This document shows, piece after piece, positions 23,943 to 34,947 of a stretch of DNA of 64,000 bases (within the stretch, counting starts at the first letter, position 1; each line of letters starts with the position of its first letter). The notes beneath the pieces were generated by a model. The model had not been told where the DNA came from. It saw only the letters and a list, made by a program, of their open reading frames with translations, and made no database searches. Both the position numbers and the translations under genes were made by a program. The DNA is taken from positions 1,924,133 through 1,988,132 of the forward strand of contig FJOG01000003.1 of the NCBI GenBank assembly GCA_900073065.1, in the 5' to 3' direction. The stretch is from Phialocephala subalpina. Lineage: Eukaryota; Ascomycota; Leotiomycetes; Helotiales; Mollisiaceae.

Positions 23943-25175
23943 ATGTCTTCAGCTACCACTTCTTTTGACCCGATCTCGCAGAACGTAACTGTCCTCATGG
24001 CAGATGGCGTTACTCCAGTCAACATGACCATTGCCGACTTGGATGCGTTCTTCCTCTACAACTGCCGAATCACCATCAACTATGGCGCCCAGGTCGGTGC
24101 CTGCTTGATCATGCTCTTCGTCACAGCCACTCTCACCAAGGAATCGAAACGTCGCAAGCCCGTCTTCATTCTCAACATTTTTGCCTTGGTCCTTGGCTTC
24201 CTTCGCTCAATCCTCTTCGCTCTGTACTCTGTCAGCGCCTGGGTTGAGCTCTGGACTTACATTACTCTGGATTTCAGCCGCGTCCCACGATCTGCATATG
24301 CCACCAGCATCGCCGGTAGTGTCATTCCTCTGCTGATGACAGCCACCGTCAATGCATCGCTCGTCCTCCAAGCCCACACTGTCAGCAAGGTCATGCAGCG
24401 CAAGCACTATTATGCTATCACTGGTCTCTCCTGCATTGTCTACCTACTTGCCGTTGGTTTCCGATTCGTCGAGACAGTTACCAATTCCAAAGTCATCATG
24501 TCTGCCGGATTTTATTTCCCTCAGGCTTGGATTGCGACTGGTGTCTTGGCAACTGAGACAATTGCTATCTGGTACTTCTCCATTACATTCACCGGCAAGC
24601 TCGTTTGGACTATCTACATGCGCAAGAATTTGGGTTTCCAAAAGTGGAGCTACATGCAGATTCTCGCTGCTATGGGCGGCTGCACTATGGTCATCCCTTG
24701 TAAGCCCTCCTTATCCTCGATCTCATTCTATAGAAACTAACTTGCCAAAGCGATATTTGCGTGTTTCGAATACGTAAGCCCCGACGGATTCCCCGAAGCC
24801 GGCTCATGGGCCATGACCACGGTTGCCCTCCTCCTTCCTCTGTCCTCCTTGTGGGCCTCGATGGTTACGACCGAACCTGCCTCCTCTTTCAACCTCTCAT
24901 CACTCTGGGCTTCGAGAAACACTCAAGATGGTTCTGAGTATGGACGTAAGACCTTCGGCAGCCATTCCACTGGCACTCAAGATGGTACTCAATACTCGAA
25001 CGACAGAAAGGGTAGCTCTGCACCAATCAGCCCAATTGCCAACAACGCCATCATCGAGAAGACACCAAACAAGCCCAATCCCAATCGAGACAGTACCGAA
25101 ATTGATCTGGAGATGATGGGTGTTCGAGTCGACCGATCATACAGTGTTCACAGTAACAGAATTGACAGTTATTGA
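23943..25175 (+). CDS. STE2: Ste2-type alpha-pheromone receptor (fungal class D GPCR)
   Basis: Two exons (23943-24699, 24751-25175) encode 393 aa. The extracellular N-terminus carries N-glycosylation sites (NVT, NMT). Seven hydrophobic helices follow from about residue 50 (VGACLIMLFVTATL; VFILNIFALVLGFLRSIL; IAGSVIPLLMTATVNASLVL; YAITGLSCIVYLLAVGF; TGVLATETIAIWYFSITF; LAAMGGCTMVIP-SIFACFE; MTTVALLLPLSSLWASM). LPLSSLWA in TM7 is a Ste2-family hallmark. The cytosolic tail is Ser/Thr-rich and ends near YSVHSNRIDSY. The protein binds the peptide alpha-pheromone of the opposite mating type and signals through a heterotrimeric G protein to the Ste11-Ste7-Fus3 MAPK path. The promoter carries an HMG-like site cluster. 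Confidence 0.92.
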
Positions 25176-25713
25176 GTGGCTGGATGCGTCTTTGGGCGCG
25201 GTGCTATGACATAAGGGCAGGTGTATATGGGGATACGGTATCAAGAATTTTGGTTGGATTGGGGTAATAGAGTCGGGGATACATAAAATTCTGTGCCGGA
25301 ATGTGCTATGGTTGTGGTTCTATTCTACCACACTTTGCTAGCACATGCACATACACATACATACTTCTTTTTCTTCTTCTGTTAATTAGTGGGCATAGCT
25401 AGTTGTTGGGGATGGGGAAATTTAATGCATGGTGCTTTTCCTTCTGAGATGGTGTTTTTATGTGATAGTTCGAGATTGGTGATGCGTCGTGCCTTCCCTT
25501 GAAAATTCCTCAAACTCCCACAGCGGCAGGATCCTTCCATGCACCACAAAATGTTTTGCTCGCAAGTGCAAGCATCACTTATCTTCCACCACATTCACCG
25601 ATTTGTTTTTATCGCCATCAATCAACTGCAAGTCAGGCAGGAATCGTCGAGCTCACCGGGAACGATCAACAGTCCTGAGCCCTGCTTCTGCAGGCATCGG
25701 AAGTCACTCAGCA
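25176..25713. other. Intergenic, STE2 / basic repeat-motif gene
   Basis: This stretch holds the STE2 3' flank and the promoter or leader of the next gene. The frame of the next gene is open upstream to 25489, but no ATG lies in it before 25714. No other feature is seen. Confidence 0.45.
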
Positions 25714-27918
25714 ATGCGTCCTCGCACAGCAGTCTCAGGTCATCCCCTTCCTGCCTCCAATACCTATCGATCGAGGCAGACGCAGTCTGGCAACAGTCCA
25801 TCAACTCAGCGCCTGTTTTCGAGCGACCTTCCCGATTCTTCGCCGAAGTCTTTGAAATCTGAACAAGATTCTATTCGTGCGACACATAAAATCTCCTTCA
25901 ACTTGGTGTCTCTTGTCACGAAATTCGAAGCCCTCGATGCATTGAGTCTTCCATTGAAAGTGCGGTCCTTACAGGCAGCCCCTTTGCAAGTTTCACCCCG
26001 CCTCAGAAGGCGTGGAGGTGGCAAGGCGACTGGCCGTCTTCGAAGGCTATCCACAATCTTCAGTCCCAGTAGAAGTAGTGGAGGCAATGACGATCCTTTT
26101 TTCTCAGAGACCGATCCATATTCAGGACGAGAGAATATCTTCAGTTCATCCAATGTCAAGGTCACGACCTCGTTCAGCAAAGCAGGCACCAAGAAGTTGA
26201 GGAAGGTTCAGAGCACACACAATGGAAACAGCATTAGGAAATGGGGCCGAGGCTCCAAAACCGTACAGGAATCACCTGCAAGTGTTGTCACGGCACCTTA
26301 TGTCAAGAACGAGTTCCCGGTCAAGAACAAGCCGAGCATTCGAGACATGATCAAATTATATGATGGCGGTATGTGCTTCTGCTGCTTTCTGGCCAATACT
26401 ACGAAGACTGATAATTGTGATCTAATAGCAATATCTCACGGTAGTATCACAAAATGGAAGCCGTCCACTGCAGGGCCATCAACACCAAACACTCCCACCC
26501 CGACCTCCAGAAGAAGACCAGGCGAAAAGGGATACCACCTAAGCCCGTCCACAGGGAACGTGAGCATGAAATCCAGTCACTGGCAAAGCAAAGAGCCAGA
26601 ATCACCAACAAGATCTCGTCAAACTTCCTCAAAGCGAAGTCTCTTGCCCGAATCGGCTACAGCCAACCTATTTAACGATCAGAACTCGCCGTCAAAGAGC
26701 TCTGTCAACAGTCTACATGTCTCGCCCCGAACAATTGATCGAGCAAGATACGATGGCGACAAACAGAACACACAAACATACTGCGCGCCGAGCTGCGGCA
26801 AGCGCGAGGGAATTGTGCGTTTGAGTCCTTATGAATGCTCCGCTGTGAAGACTACTACGTCACAAGAGATGAAGAGAGGTCGAAGTCTACTCCGAAATAA
26901 GGCCTCTGCCACATGTGATCGAAGAGATATCAGTAACAAGATTGAGCTGCTGTACCGAGCCAAAAGTCTGGAAAGGAAGCAAGAAGATAATAAAGTACCC
27001 AATCCGAGAGCCTCAGTTCTCACAACAACCGGAGGAAACCGCCACAATGTAGGCAACGTACCAGCTGACTCGGACTTTGGCAGGTATCTGAGAAAGAAGT
27101 CGTCCAAAGTTGCAGCTATGACCAAATTGTTCGACAATGGCTACGCACCAAAACCTGCAGTGATGGTAGCTCCAGTGCTTCGATCAAAGCCTATCTTTTC
27201 CGCCTCGTCTCCGTTCGTTGAGCGAGACCGGATGTCGGTTGAGAGAGTCTTTCCATCGCAACCGACTCCACCACTTATGGGGCAGTCGATAGTAAAGAGA
27301 AAGTCGACTATCTCACCTAAGACCGTGCAGGATGTTACCATCGTTCAAGTCAAGACGAACCCTCCTGCCAAATCAAAAACAGATGTCCTCCCTCAGCCTA
27401 GATCACTGCAGAAGCTATCACAGCCAAAAGGACGATCCATCAACGAGAAAGTGAGACTTTTCGAGAGTGTGCGAGACAGCAAGGAGGCTATACCTGAGCG
27501 AAAACGAAGTGTATTTGCAAGGAAATTGAGCCGGTCATTGAAGAGTCTATTCGAACCACATCCATCGAGAAGAACCGAATACGAGAAGCGAATAGGACAT
27601 AGAAGAGGTTTAGACGGAAGCGATGTGAAATTTATCGTTGAGGAATCTCAACGTAGCACAGACACTTTGGGCAAGTTTGGCAAGAGGACGAATACACTTC
27701 TTGGAAGATGGAACGCCATACCACCAGCCTCGGTCACAAGAGGAGTTGATGGTGCGTTGAGCGAGAATGGAATTGGCTCTCCATCAGCTGCAGAGGTTCA
27801 AGAAATGATTTTCAAGGAAGCAGAGTGCGGATTGAAGGAGCCAAAGCCAGTGAGAGTCGCCGAAGTGAAGAGAATGATGCTTATTTGCAAGGAGCGGTTT
27901 GGAGACATGATTGCATGA
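25714..27918 (+). CDS. Uncharacterised Ser/Arg-rich protein with repeated short helical motif
   Basis: Two exons (25714-26368, 26429-27918) encode 714 aa. The first in-frame ATG (MRPRTAVSGHPLP) was chosen. The chain is basic, Ser/Pro/Lys-rich and largely disordered, without signal peptide or membrane segment. Five short amphipathic segments share a pattern like (I/V)-x2-(M/L/K)-(I/V/T)-x-(L/F)-(F/Y/E): LVSLVTKFEALDA near 65, IRDMIKLYDGA near 210, ISNKIELLYRAKS near 388, VAAMTKLFDNG near 445 and INEKVRLFESV near 556. They are spaced through disordered linkers rich in SP/TP sites, suggesting a scaffold or cytoskeleton/cortex-associated phosphoprotein. I recognise no named family. The C-terminus is helical (VRVAEVKRMMLICKERFGDM). 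A function cannot be assigned. Confidence 0.7.
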   Translation: MRPRTAVSGHPLPASNTYRSRQTQSGNSPSTQRLFSSDLPDSSPKSLKSEQDSIRATHKISFNLVSLVTKFEALDALSLPLKVRSLQAAPLQVSPRLRRRGGGKATGRLRRLSTIFSPSRSSGGNDDPFFSETDPYSGRENIFSSSNVKVTTSFSKAGTKKLRKVQSTHNGNSIRKWGRGSKTVQESPASVVTAPYVKNEFPVKNKPSIRDMIKLYDGGMCFCCFLANTTKTDNCDLIAISHGSITKWKPSTAGPSTPNTPTPTSRRRPGEKGYHLSPSTGNVSMKSSHWQSKEPESPTRSRQTSSKRSLLPESATANLFNDQNSPSKSSVNSLHVSPRTIDRARYDGDKQNTQTYCAPSCGKREGIVRLSPYECSAVKTTTSQEMKRGRSLLRNKASATCDRRDISNKIELLYRAKSLERKQEDNKVPNPRASVLTTTGGNRHNVGNVPADSDFGRYLRKKSSKVAAMTKLFDNGYAPKPAVMVAPVLRSKPIFSASSPFVERDRMSVERVFPSQPTPPLMGQSIVKRKSTISPKTVQDVTIVQVKTNPPAKSKTDVLPQPRSLQKLSQPKGRSINEKVRLFESVRDSKEAIPERKRSVFARKLSRSLKSLFEPHPSRRTEYEKRIGHRRGLDGSDVKFIVEESQRSTDTLGKFGKRTNTLLGRWNAIPPASVTRGVDGALSENGIGSPSAAEVQEMIFKEAECGLKEPKPVRVAEVKRMMLICKERFGDMIA

Positions 27919-28701
27919 GCAGAAGGTACAGCTGGCAGTATCCCTAAGTTGCAATGGATCGCTTCAGGAAACGCTTATCCTAGCATTGTACGTAGCAAAA
28001 TCAAGGCAAGACCTGGTCTCGATAATGCTTCACGCAAACACTCTCGCGTCGAGCTTCAACACTCTCGCTTAATCAGGCCAAAACTACCTTCAAACTCGAC
28101 GCAAAAAAAGACCAAAACCCAAAAGAACACGAAGAGAAGTAAAAAAAAATAGCAAAAACATAAAATCTCGGTATCGAGGTGGGCCTATGAAAATCCCTCG
28201 GTGTCGATTGGGAATGTTTTTTTTCGATATGGCGTGTGCTCTCGCTTTTGAGCTCGGGGCAGACGATTTTCTCTGTTCCACCTCGATTCGTAACCGGCGC
28301 AGTGACCTGAACTACTAAGCCTAGAAGCACGCTGCTGGCCGGTTGTTGAATTATTTGCTATTCAAATATATAATGGGTTTTGGAGAGGGTGGGGCTGGTT
28401 GGGTTAGGGTGGAATATATTCGGCGAAGCGAGGGGGGTGTTGACGCCTTGTTTTCTTGGGGACGAGAAGAGGCTAGGAGTGGTACTTCATATTGATTTTA
28501 AAGGCGAGGGATTTTAGCCTTTTTGAGCTTGCCTCCTCGGCCGCTTTGATCATCGATATCCGGTCCGAGCGTTGCTACTTTCCATTACTTTGAGTCTTTG
28601 ATGCGCTGCTTACTGTTTTTGGCATCTCTGAGTTCGTCACCACTTTCTGGTCTTGCATGCTTCATAATGGCATGCATTCATGATTATTCATTACAGCATC
28701 T
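27919..28701. other. Intergenic, convergent 3' ends
   Basis: About 780 bp lie between the repeat-motif gene and the Vps23 stop codon. It is A/T-rich near 28130-28150 (poly-A run). I see no gene or structured element. Confidence 0.5.
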
Positions 28702-30994
28702 TCAATAAGCATTAAGTCCCATGCCCTTCCCAATCTTCTTCACCAAAGCCTTCTTCAGATNNNNNNNNNNNNNNNNNNNNNNNNNNNNNNNNNNNNNNNN
28801 NNNNNNNNNNNNNNNNNNNNNNNNNNNNNNNNNNNNNNNNNNNNNNNNNNNNNNNNNNNNNNNNNNNNNNNNNNNNNNNNNNNNNNNNNNNNNNNNNNNN
28901 NNNNNNNNNNNNNNNNNNNNNNNNNNNNNNNNNNNNNNNNNNNNNNNNNNNNNNNNNNNNNNNNNNNNNNNNNNNNNNNNNNNNNNNNNNNNNNNNNNNN
29001 NNNNNNNNNNNNNNNNNNNNNNNNNNNNNNNNNNNNNNNNNNNNNNNNNNNNNNNNNNNNNNNNNNNNNNNNNNNNNNNNNNNNNNNNNNNNNNNNNNNN
29101 NNNNNNNNNNNNNNNNNNNNNNNNNNNNNNNNNNNNNNNNNNNNNNNNNNNNNNNNNNNNNNNNNNNNNNNNNNNNNNNNNNNNNNNNNNNNNNNNNNNN
29201 NNNNNNNNNNNNNNNNNNNNNNNNNNNNNNNNNNNNNNNNNNNNNNNNNNNNNNNNNNNNNNNNNNNNNACCACTCTCTCGCTAGCGTCCTAGTCATCTT
29301 GGCAAATACCGCTGGAGTGATCCTGCCTTTCTCCACTGCTCGACCCAGGACAAACAATGCATCTCCTAGGCTTCTCTCCTCGCACACAAGATCATACAGC
29401 TGATTGGCAACTACTGTTGGAGCTACCAAAAGCTCATCCACACTAGGAGCTGTGCGGTGTTGACTTGATTCAATTACGGAATCTGCATCATGGAGAGCAG
29501 TATGCAAGATGTTCGTGTTGCTGTTCAAGAGCGTGTTCAGAGATTCTAGTGCTTGGATCTCTGCTTGCATATTTGAGAGTGTGTTGAGCATGGCTTTGTG
29601 TTGGGCATCTAGACCTGGGAGACTGGATGTAGTTTGAGTGAGAGTATGCTGTCGTTGCGAGCATATAGCTCGGCCGAGATTGTGGAGAAGCATGTCCTTT
29701 TCTGGATTTGGAGGTACTGGAGGAGCAGGCAGGTTTGTGGAGGACTCAGATGGAACATCGAGTACGAGTGGTGCATCGAGAAGATCTGGGGGTGGAGGTG
29801 GCTTTGGTTGCGGTTGTTGTGGAGCTTGTTGGGGGTATTGTTGCCATTGAGGCTGCTGGCCTTGGTAAGAGGGTTGTTGTTGGGTATATGATGGAGGAGG
29901 TCGGTTCAGTTGGGCATTATATTGGGGGTTCGAATTTGAGGGTGGTAGCGACTGTTGGTATTGCTGACCTTGAGAACTTTGCCTGTAAGGATCTATGGGC
30001 GTGCGGCCATAGGTAGGTTCTCCCATCATTGACTGCCGCTGGGGCTGCGGAGGCAGAGGTGGTGCACTTTCATATCGAAGAGTGCTACTTCTCTGCGGTG
30101 CATGTGGCTGCCCACTGGAGGGCTGCTGTACCTGTTGGCTATACCGCGGGGCTTCTTGATTGGGTTGTGGAGGTAAAGGAGGTAAAGGAGGCCCGCTGTT
30201 TCTTCTCGAAGGTCCAGCGGCCGAGTATTGTTGTGGGTTGTTGTTAGGCTTCGGTGGTGGAGGAGGGGGTCGGGCAGGCTCGTTGGTCTGGGTGGGAGAC
30301 TGGGAGACTGGACGGCCTACACCGGGAGGTAACGGTGGGATTGGTGGAGGTACTGGAGCTTGCTGAGGGCGAGGAGCTTGCTGTTGTCGAGAGATGACTG
30401 GAGGCTCTTTGGCAAAGATCTCTCGCAGAATGGCTAGGAAATCAAGGACATTTGATTTCTAAAATAGAGTCAGCGCTTCAAGAGACAAGATGAGTTGCGA
30501 GGAAACAGACATCCCAGAATTCAGCCCAGCCCACCAAGTATGGGTGATATATTTTCCCTTGAGGATCAACATGCTGCCCTGGCCTGACCATCATTCCCTC
30601 AGTCGGTGTGGCGTATACCAGCGGCGGCTCCAGCGGGTATGCATGCGGAATCCATAATGTTATTGGAAATCTGTAGGTTGTGCCTCGAAATACGACTGGA
30701 AGGGTGCCTGAGAGCTGGAGAAGCAATGCCGACTTCCCATTCTCGTATGCTGCAACGCCTCAATCAGCCTTGCACACCAGCAGTCTTGAATTTTGTATGC
30801 GTACTGTAAACATCGGTTCGAGGAGATAGAGAGGAGTAGTGGGAGAGCGTCTGCGCGACATCGTTGTATGTGCGGTTCACATCTCTGTATTCCTATCAAT
30901 ACTTAGTAATGGTCTCTCATAGTGCACTGTAAATACCTACGCTTGTCAAGACACTGTACAGCCAGTTCAGCACCTGCTGCTTGACAGCGGCCAT
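28702..30994 (-). CDS. VPS23: ESCRT-I subunit Vps23/Tsg101 (UEV protein), interrupted by assembly gap
   Basis: Exons 30994-30941, 30892-30805, 30749-30511 and 30458-28702; the last contains 509 Ns. An N-terminal UEV domain (about 1-145; ALLLQLSGTLPVVFRG, YRFPITLWIPHAYPLEPP, YHPYLVGWAEFWD) lacks the catalytic Cys of E2 enzymes, as expected, and binds ubiquitin and P(S/T)AP. A long Pro/Gln-rich linker follows, then a coiled-coil stalk (about 360-440) and the C-terminal steadiness box (LVCEERSLGDALFVLGRAVE ... LKKALVKKIGKGMGL). The protein sorts ubiquitinated cargo at multivesicular endosomes. Omitting the Ns gives an uninterrupted 542-aa frame across the gap. It is divergent from the IDO gene. 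Confidence 0.9.
28761..29269. other. Assembly gap (509 N)
   Basis: A run of 509 Ns falls inside the last exon of the Vps23 gene, in the steadiness box. The flanks join in frame with no missing family residues, so the gap may contain little or no real sequence (see findings). Confidence 0.99.
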
Positions 30995-31443
30995 AGTCGC
31001 TCGAGCATTATCATGCTGCTGGACATTGAAGCTATTCCCAGCAAATGCATCTAAAGCTTGGCATTGGTCATGTGAACTAGCCTCATTTTCGGCAAAACGG
31101 TTGTTCCATTAGTGCCAGGACCCCTCCATGCTTCAACCAATGATGTGAACCCTTTCAGCCTTTTCTGCGTGTTTCCTTTTTCAGTGAGATCCATTTTTCC
31201 GCGACGTTCCGAAATCGCCCTCTGCTTTGTAAAAGTTCCCAAGGCGTCATGACCCCTGGACACAATCGAATGTTCGTGGCGCCAGTATATAATTCACTCA
31301 ACATCCCTAATTCGTTTCGTCACCCATCCATCGTACATGCAAAGCACCAAAATCGATATCAATACGGCTGAGGAGTATCGGACAAAGATCTGACTACTCC
31401 TTGCGTCTGGAATTGTACCCCGCTACGAAACCTCACCTAAGAA
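30995..31443. promoter_or_regulatory. Divergent promoter region VPS23 / IDO
   Basis: About 450 bp separate the start codons of two divergent genes and must contain both promoters. A TATA-like GTATATAA is present near 31285-31292, on the IDO side. No other site is claimed. Confidence 0.45.
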
Positions 31444-32956
31444 ATGCTTCCACCCATCCCAGTCCTCAGTGACTATGGAATATCACCAGAATATGGTTTT
31501 CTTCCAGCTGAATTGCCTCTTGAGAGGCTTCCTGACCCATACTACAACAAATGGGAGGCTATTGTCGCAAACCTCCAAGGTCTGATCTTGACGAAACGCC
31601 TCCGCGGGGTTATTGATCGACTTCCTGTCCTCTCCACTGCCGGTCTGGAACACGACTCGGAATGGAGAAGGGCATATTCGTTGTTGAGCTTCATGGCTCA
31701 TGGCTACATCTGGGGTGGTGACAGCCCTGCAGAGGTTCGTGATTTCCTTCTTTCTAGAAGGGCTGCATGCTAATGCTATACAGCGTCTGCCAGCCTCGAT
31801 CTCAATTCCGTACCTGCATATTTGTGCATACCTCGAGGTCCTCCCGGTTGCCACATATGCTGCAGTGTGCTTGTGGAACTTCAAGCCCTTGTTCGCAGAC
31901 GAACCAATCGATAATCTGGAGAACTTGGCCACTCTGAATACATTCACCGGCTCCATCGACGAGTCATGGTTCTATCTTATCTCTGTCGCTATCGAAGCGC
32001 GAGGAGGACGAACCATTCCACTCATGCTCGCCGCCATTGAAGCTGCCCGAATCAATGACGCTGCCACCGTGGCGATGTGTCTCCGAGCATTTGCTGAGGC
32101 TATAGACGACCTCGGCACAATCTTGCAGCGCATGCACGAGAGTTGCGACCCAACTGTCTTCTACAATCGCATCCGTCCTTTTCTTGCTGGTAGCAAGAAT
32201 ATGGAAGAGGCTGGCTTGTCCAACGGCGTCATCTATGAAGATGGCACTGGCAAGGAGCAGTACAAGCAGTACAGTGGTGGCAGCAATGCACAGAGCTCCA
32301 TCATCCAATTCTTCGATATCATTCTTGGCATCGAGCACCGTCCTACTGGTGAAAAGAAGGACGCCACTTCTGAGAGTGAACGCGAGGGAACGGCGCCACC
32401 GCCTAAGCATAACTTCCTGCTGGAGATGAGGAAGTATATGCCTGGACCTCATCGTCGTTTCTTGGAGGACTTGACTAGAGTCGCTAACATTCGCGAGTAT
32501 GTGGAAACACACCGCAGCAATAGCGAGCTCACCATTGCCTATGATGCTTGTCTTGCAATGCTTCGAGAACTTCGAAGCAAGCACATCAACATAGTCTCTC
32601 GTTACATCGTTCTCAAGTCCCGCGAGTCGAGATCTCACTCTCGCTCTAAGAGCCCGGTCGTGGAACGTCGCAAGAACATCGCTACGGCTTCTCGCCAGAA
32701 GAAGGATGATCAAAAACAAGGCACTGGCGGAACTGCCTTGATCCCCTTCTTGAAGCAAGCCCGCGACGAGACTGGTGAGCCAGCCATCGACCATTGGGCA
32801 AGGCGTGTCATGAACAAGGACACCAGCAAAAGGGGCAAAGAAGACTTCTTCTTGGGAAAGCAGCTTGACCATCTGCCTGATGGAGAAGTTGACTTTGGTG
32901 GACTTGCTGGAAGCTGGGCATTGGATGAAAATGCAGGCGGCTTGTGCCACTACTAG
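31444..32956 (+). CDS. BNA2: Indoleamine 2,3-dioxygenase
   Basis: Two exons (31444-31734, 31784-32956) encode 487 aa. The N-terminus (YGISPEYGFLPAELPLERLP) and LPASISIPYLHICAYLEVLP, FTGSIDESWFYLISVAIEARG and MRKYMPGPHRRFLEDL are standard IDO blocks. H320 in GPHRRFL is the expected proximal haem ligand. The enzyme opens the indole ring of L-tryptophan to N-formylkynurenine, first step of the kynurenine route to NAD. Compared with short family members there is a Ser/Arg/Lys-rich insertion around residues 380-420 (SRSHSRSKSPVVERR), probably a surface loop before the C-terminal segment. Fungi often have several IDO paralogues; which one this is cannot be told. The symbol is by analogy to the yeast enzyme. 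Confidence 0.9.
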
Positions 32957-33341
32957 GACAATGACTGATGAGAGGACATGGCATTATGATGTGATAGCAA
33001 TCGAAGACTTTATAAACATCGCATCTTAACTCTATACCCCTAGTGACTACATGACATTATGAGATGATAGCAACTGAAACTCTACTGTACCTTCTGCTCT
33101 GACTTTATGCTTTTAGTAACTCGTTTGATACTGCCATTCCTCAAACCTTGAGACACAGAGCATTTGCTCGCGACAACTCCATTATGCTTTCTCAAATAAA
33201 CAGCTGAGGAGTCTTGATGCCAGACCAGACCTTCCCATCCTTCTAAGCGTCTCATACACACTGTGCCTAAAACACCTGTTAGTGACCACAGAAGAACGAC
33301 AAAACCAACACATAAATTTGACCTCATTCATTCCAGTTTGC
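32957..33341. other. Intergenic, convergent 3' ends
   Basis: This region lies between the IDO stop and the rhamnose dehydrogenase stop. It contains a small imperfect repeat (TGACATTATGA(G/T)(A/G)TGATAGCAA-like) near 32978-33072 and nothing else I can support. Confidence 0.45.
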
Positions 33342-34320
33342 TCACTGCAAATTAACAAACAACCCCCCATCAACCAGCAACTGCGCCCCATTAACATACC
33401 CACTCAACTCCTCGCACCCCAAAAACACCGCCGGCCCCGCCATATCCCTCGGTTCGCCCGTCCTTCCCAGCGGGATCCTCGTTTCCATATACTCCCTCTT
33501 CTTCTCATCATTCAGATCCTCTTCATTCAGCTGTGTTTTTATCGTCCCGGGAAGTAGTGCGTTGCAGCGAATTTTGTATTTCCCTAAAGCTACGGCCATG
33601 GATTGCATGAGGGATAGGACACCGGCTTTGGTGGGTGTGTAGTGGGTTTGCAAGCCGCCGCCTACGAGTGCGGATATGCTGGAGACTAAGAGGAATTAGT
33701 ATTATAGTTTGAGAGAAGGGTAGTAGGTAGGATGGATAGAATATGCTCTAGAGCTTCTAATATAGTAAATAGAGATAAGACAGAAAAAAGGGAAGCTCAC
33801 TGGCGATTATGGAGCCCCCGGTGCCTTGGGAGGCCATTTGGCGGGCGGCGGCTTGACAGGAGTAGAAGGCGCCGTCGAGGTTTATGCGGACGGTTGAGGC
33901 GAAGAGGTCGTGGTCGAGGCTGTTGAGTTTCAGTCGGATATTGTGCCTTTCATAGCTACCCTTTCCAATCTCGGAAACTCACTCCAAAAACTCAGCAAAC
34001 TGACAAACCCCCGCATTACTAACAAAAATATCCAACCGTCCAAACTCCTCCACCGCCCTTTCCACCAAATTCTTCCCTGTTTCTGGTTTCGTCACATCTC
34101 CTTCTACCTCTATCAATCTCCCGGCCTTCCCATCTTTTTCTCTTATGATTTTGGCTTCTTCGAGGAGAGAGAGTTTGTGATGCTCGTCGCGGGGGAGGTT
34201 GAGATGGTTTATGGCTACGTTGCAGCCTTGGGTGATGTATTCGAGAGCTATGGCTCGTCCGATTCCGGTGGTGCCGCCGGTTATGGCCGCGGTTTTAGAG
34301 AGGAGGAGGTAGTGAGGCAT
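33342..34320 (-). CDS. LRA1: L-rhamnose-1-dehydrogenase (SDR family)
   Basis: Three exons (34320-33983, 33919-33801, 33685-33342) encode 266 aa. It is a classical short-chain dehydrogenase: nucleotide motif TGGTTGIG (14-21), NAG (102-104), catalytic Ser in ISSIS (about 154-156), Y168 and K172 in YTPTK. ALGKYKIRCNALLPGTIKT, NEEDL and a C-terminal NGAQLLVDGGLFVNLQ are very close to the L-rhamnose-1-dehydrogenase of yeasts (RHA1/LRA1). The enzyme oxidises L-rhamnose to L-rhamnono-1,4-lactone with NAD(P)+, first step of the non-phosphorylated rhamnose pathway. The next gene upstream on the same strand encodes the rhamnonate dehydratase. Expression is probably rhamnose-induced (inference from family). 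Confidence 0.9.
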
Positions 34321-34947
34321 GGTGGGGGGTGGCGGGGTATTTTTTGTCTCTGTAGGGTTGTTCGTAGAAAGGTTTTGAGGGTCGAAAGTATTTGTTGAGA
34401 GGCAAACAGAAGGAGAGAGTAAAGAGTGTAATTTCAAGGCGAACAATCGTCCATCGTGACACGAAATGTATTCAACCATGAGACTTCAAGCTCAAAAGTC
34501 GAGCTTTTGGTAGAGTGGAGCTCGGGATAGAAGGACCCCTGCATTTCACCCCGCAAGTCGGTTTGTCGCTTCATCTCTGGCCGAGGGACATGGTCTCGCT
34601 GAGAGATGGACATGAGATGAAATTTTCGGATTATTTCGGATTAGAAGGCCCGTATGCAAGCCACTGCGGAATGATTCTCGGGCGCTGGACCGAGGAAGTA
34701 CACAAATCGGAGGGATTTCTTCGGATCTGTTGTGCGATGTGCGACAATGCGAGAGGCCTGGACTCTTCCAAGAAACTACTATTTTCCTAGTGCTTGGTAC
34801 TTTGAAATGTTCAAGTGTGCATGAATGCGAAGGATTTGTTGTTATTCAAAAGGGGCGGAAGCGAATTTAGCTACAACTACCGTATCCTGAACAATCTTCT
34901 CCAAACCAATGTACCCAACTCCAAAATAGTTAATTACACGGTGACAT
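34321..34947. promoter_or_regulatory. LRA1 promoter / LRA2 3' region
   Basis: About 630 bp lie between the dehydratase stop and the dehydrogenase start, same strand. It should contain the LRA1 promoter. The short open frame at 34515-34790 has no recognisable content. Confidence 0.4.

Noticed and set aside
28755..29293. Reading frames that run through the N stretch on both strands
   Set aside because: Unknown bases cannot support a frame; only the flanking Vps23 sequence is used.
31964..32950. Long open frame (328 codons) on the minus strand opposite the IDO gene
   Set aside because: It is the antisense shadow of a well-supported exon with catalytic histidine and family motifs on the plus strand.
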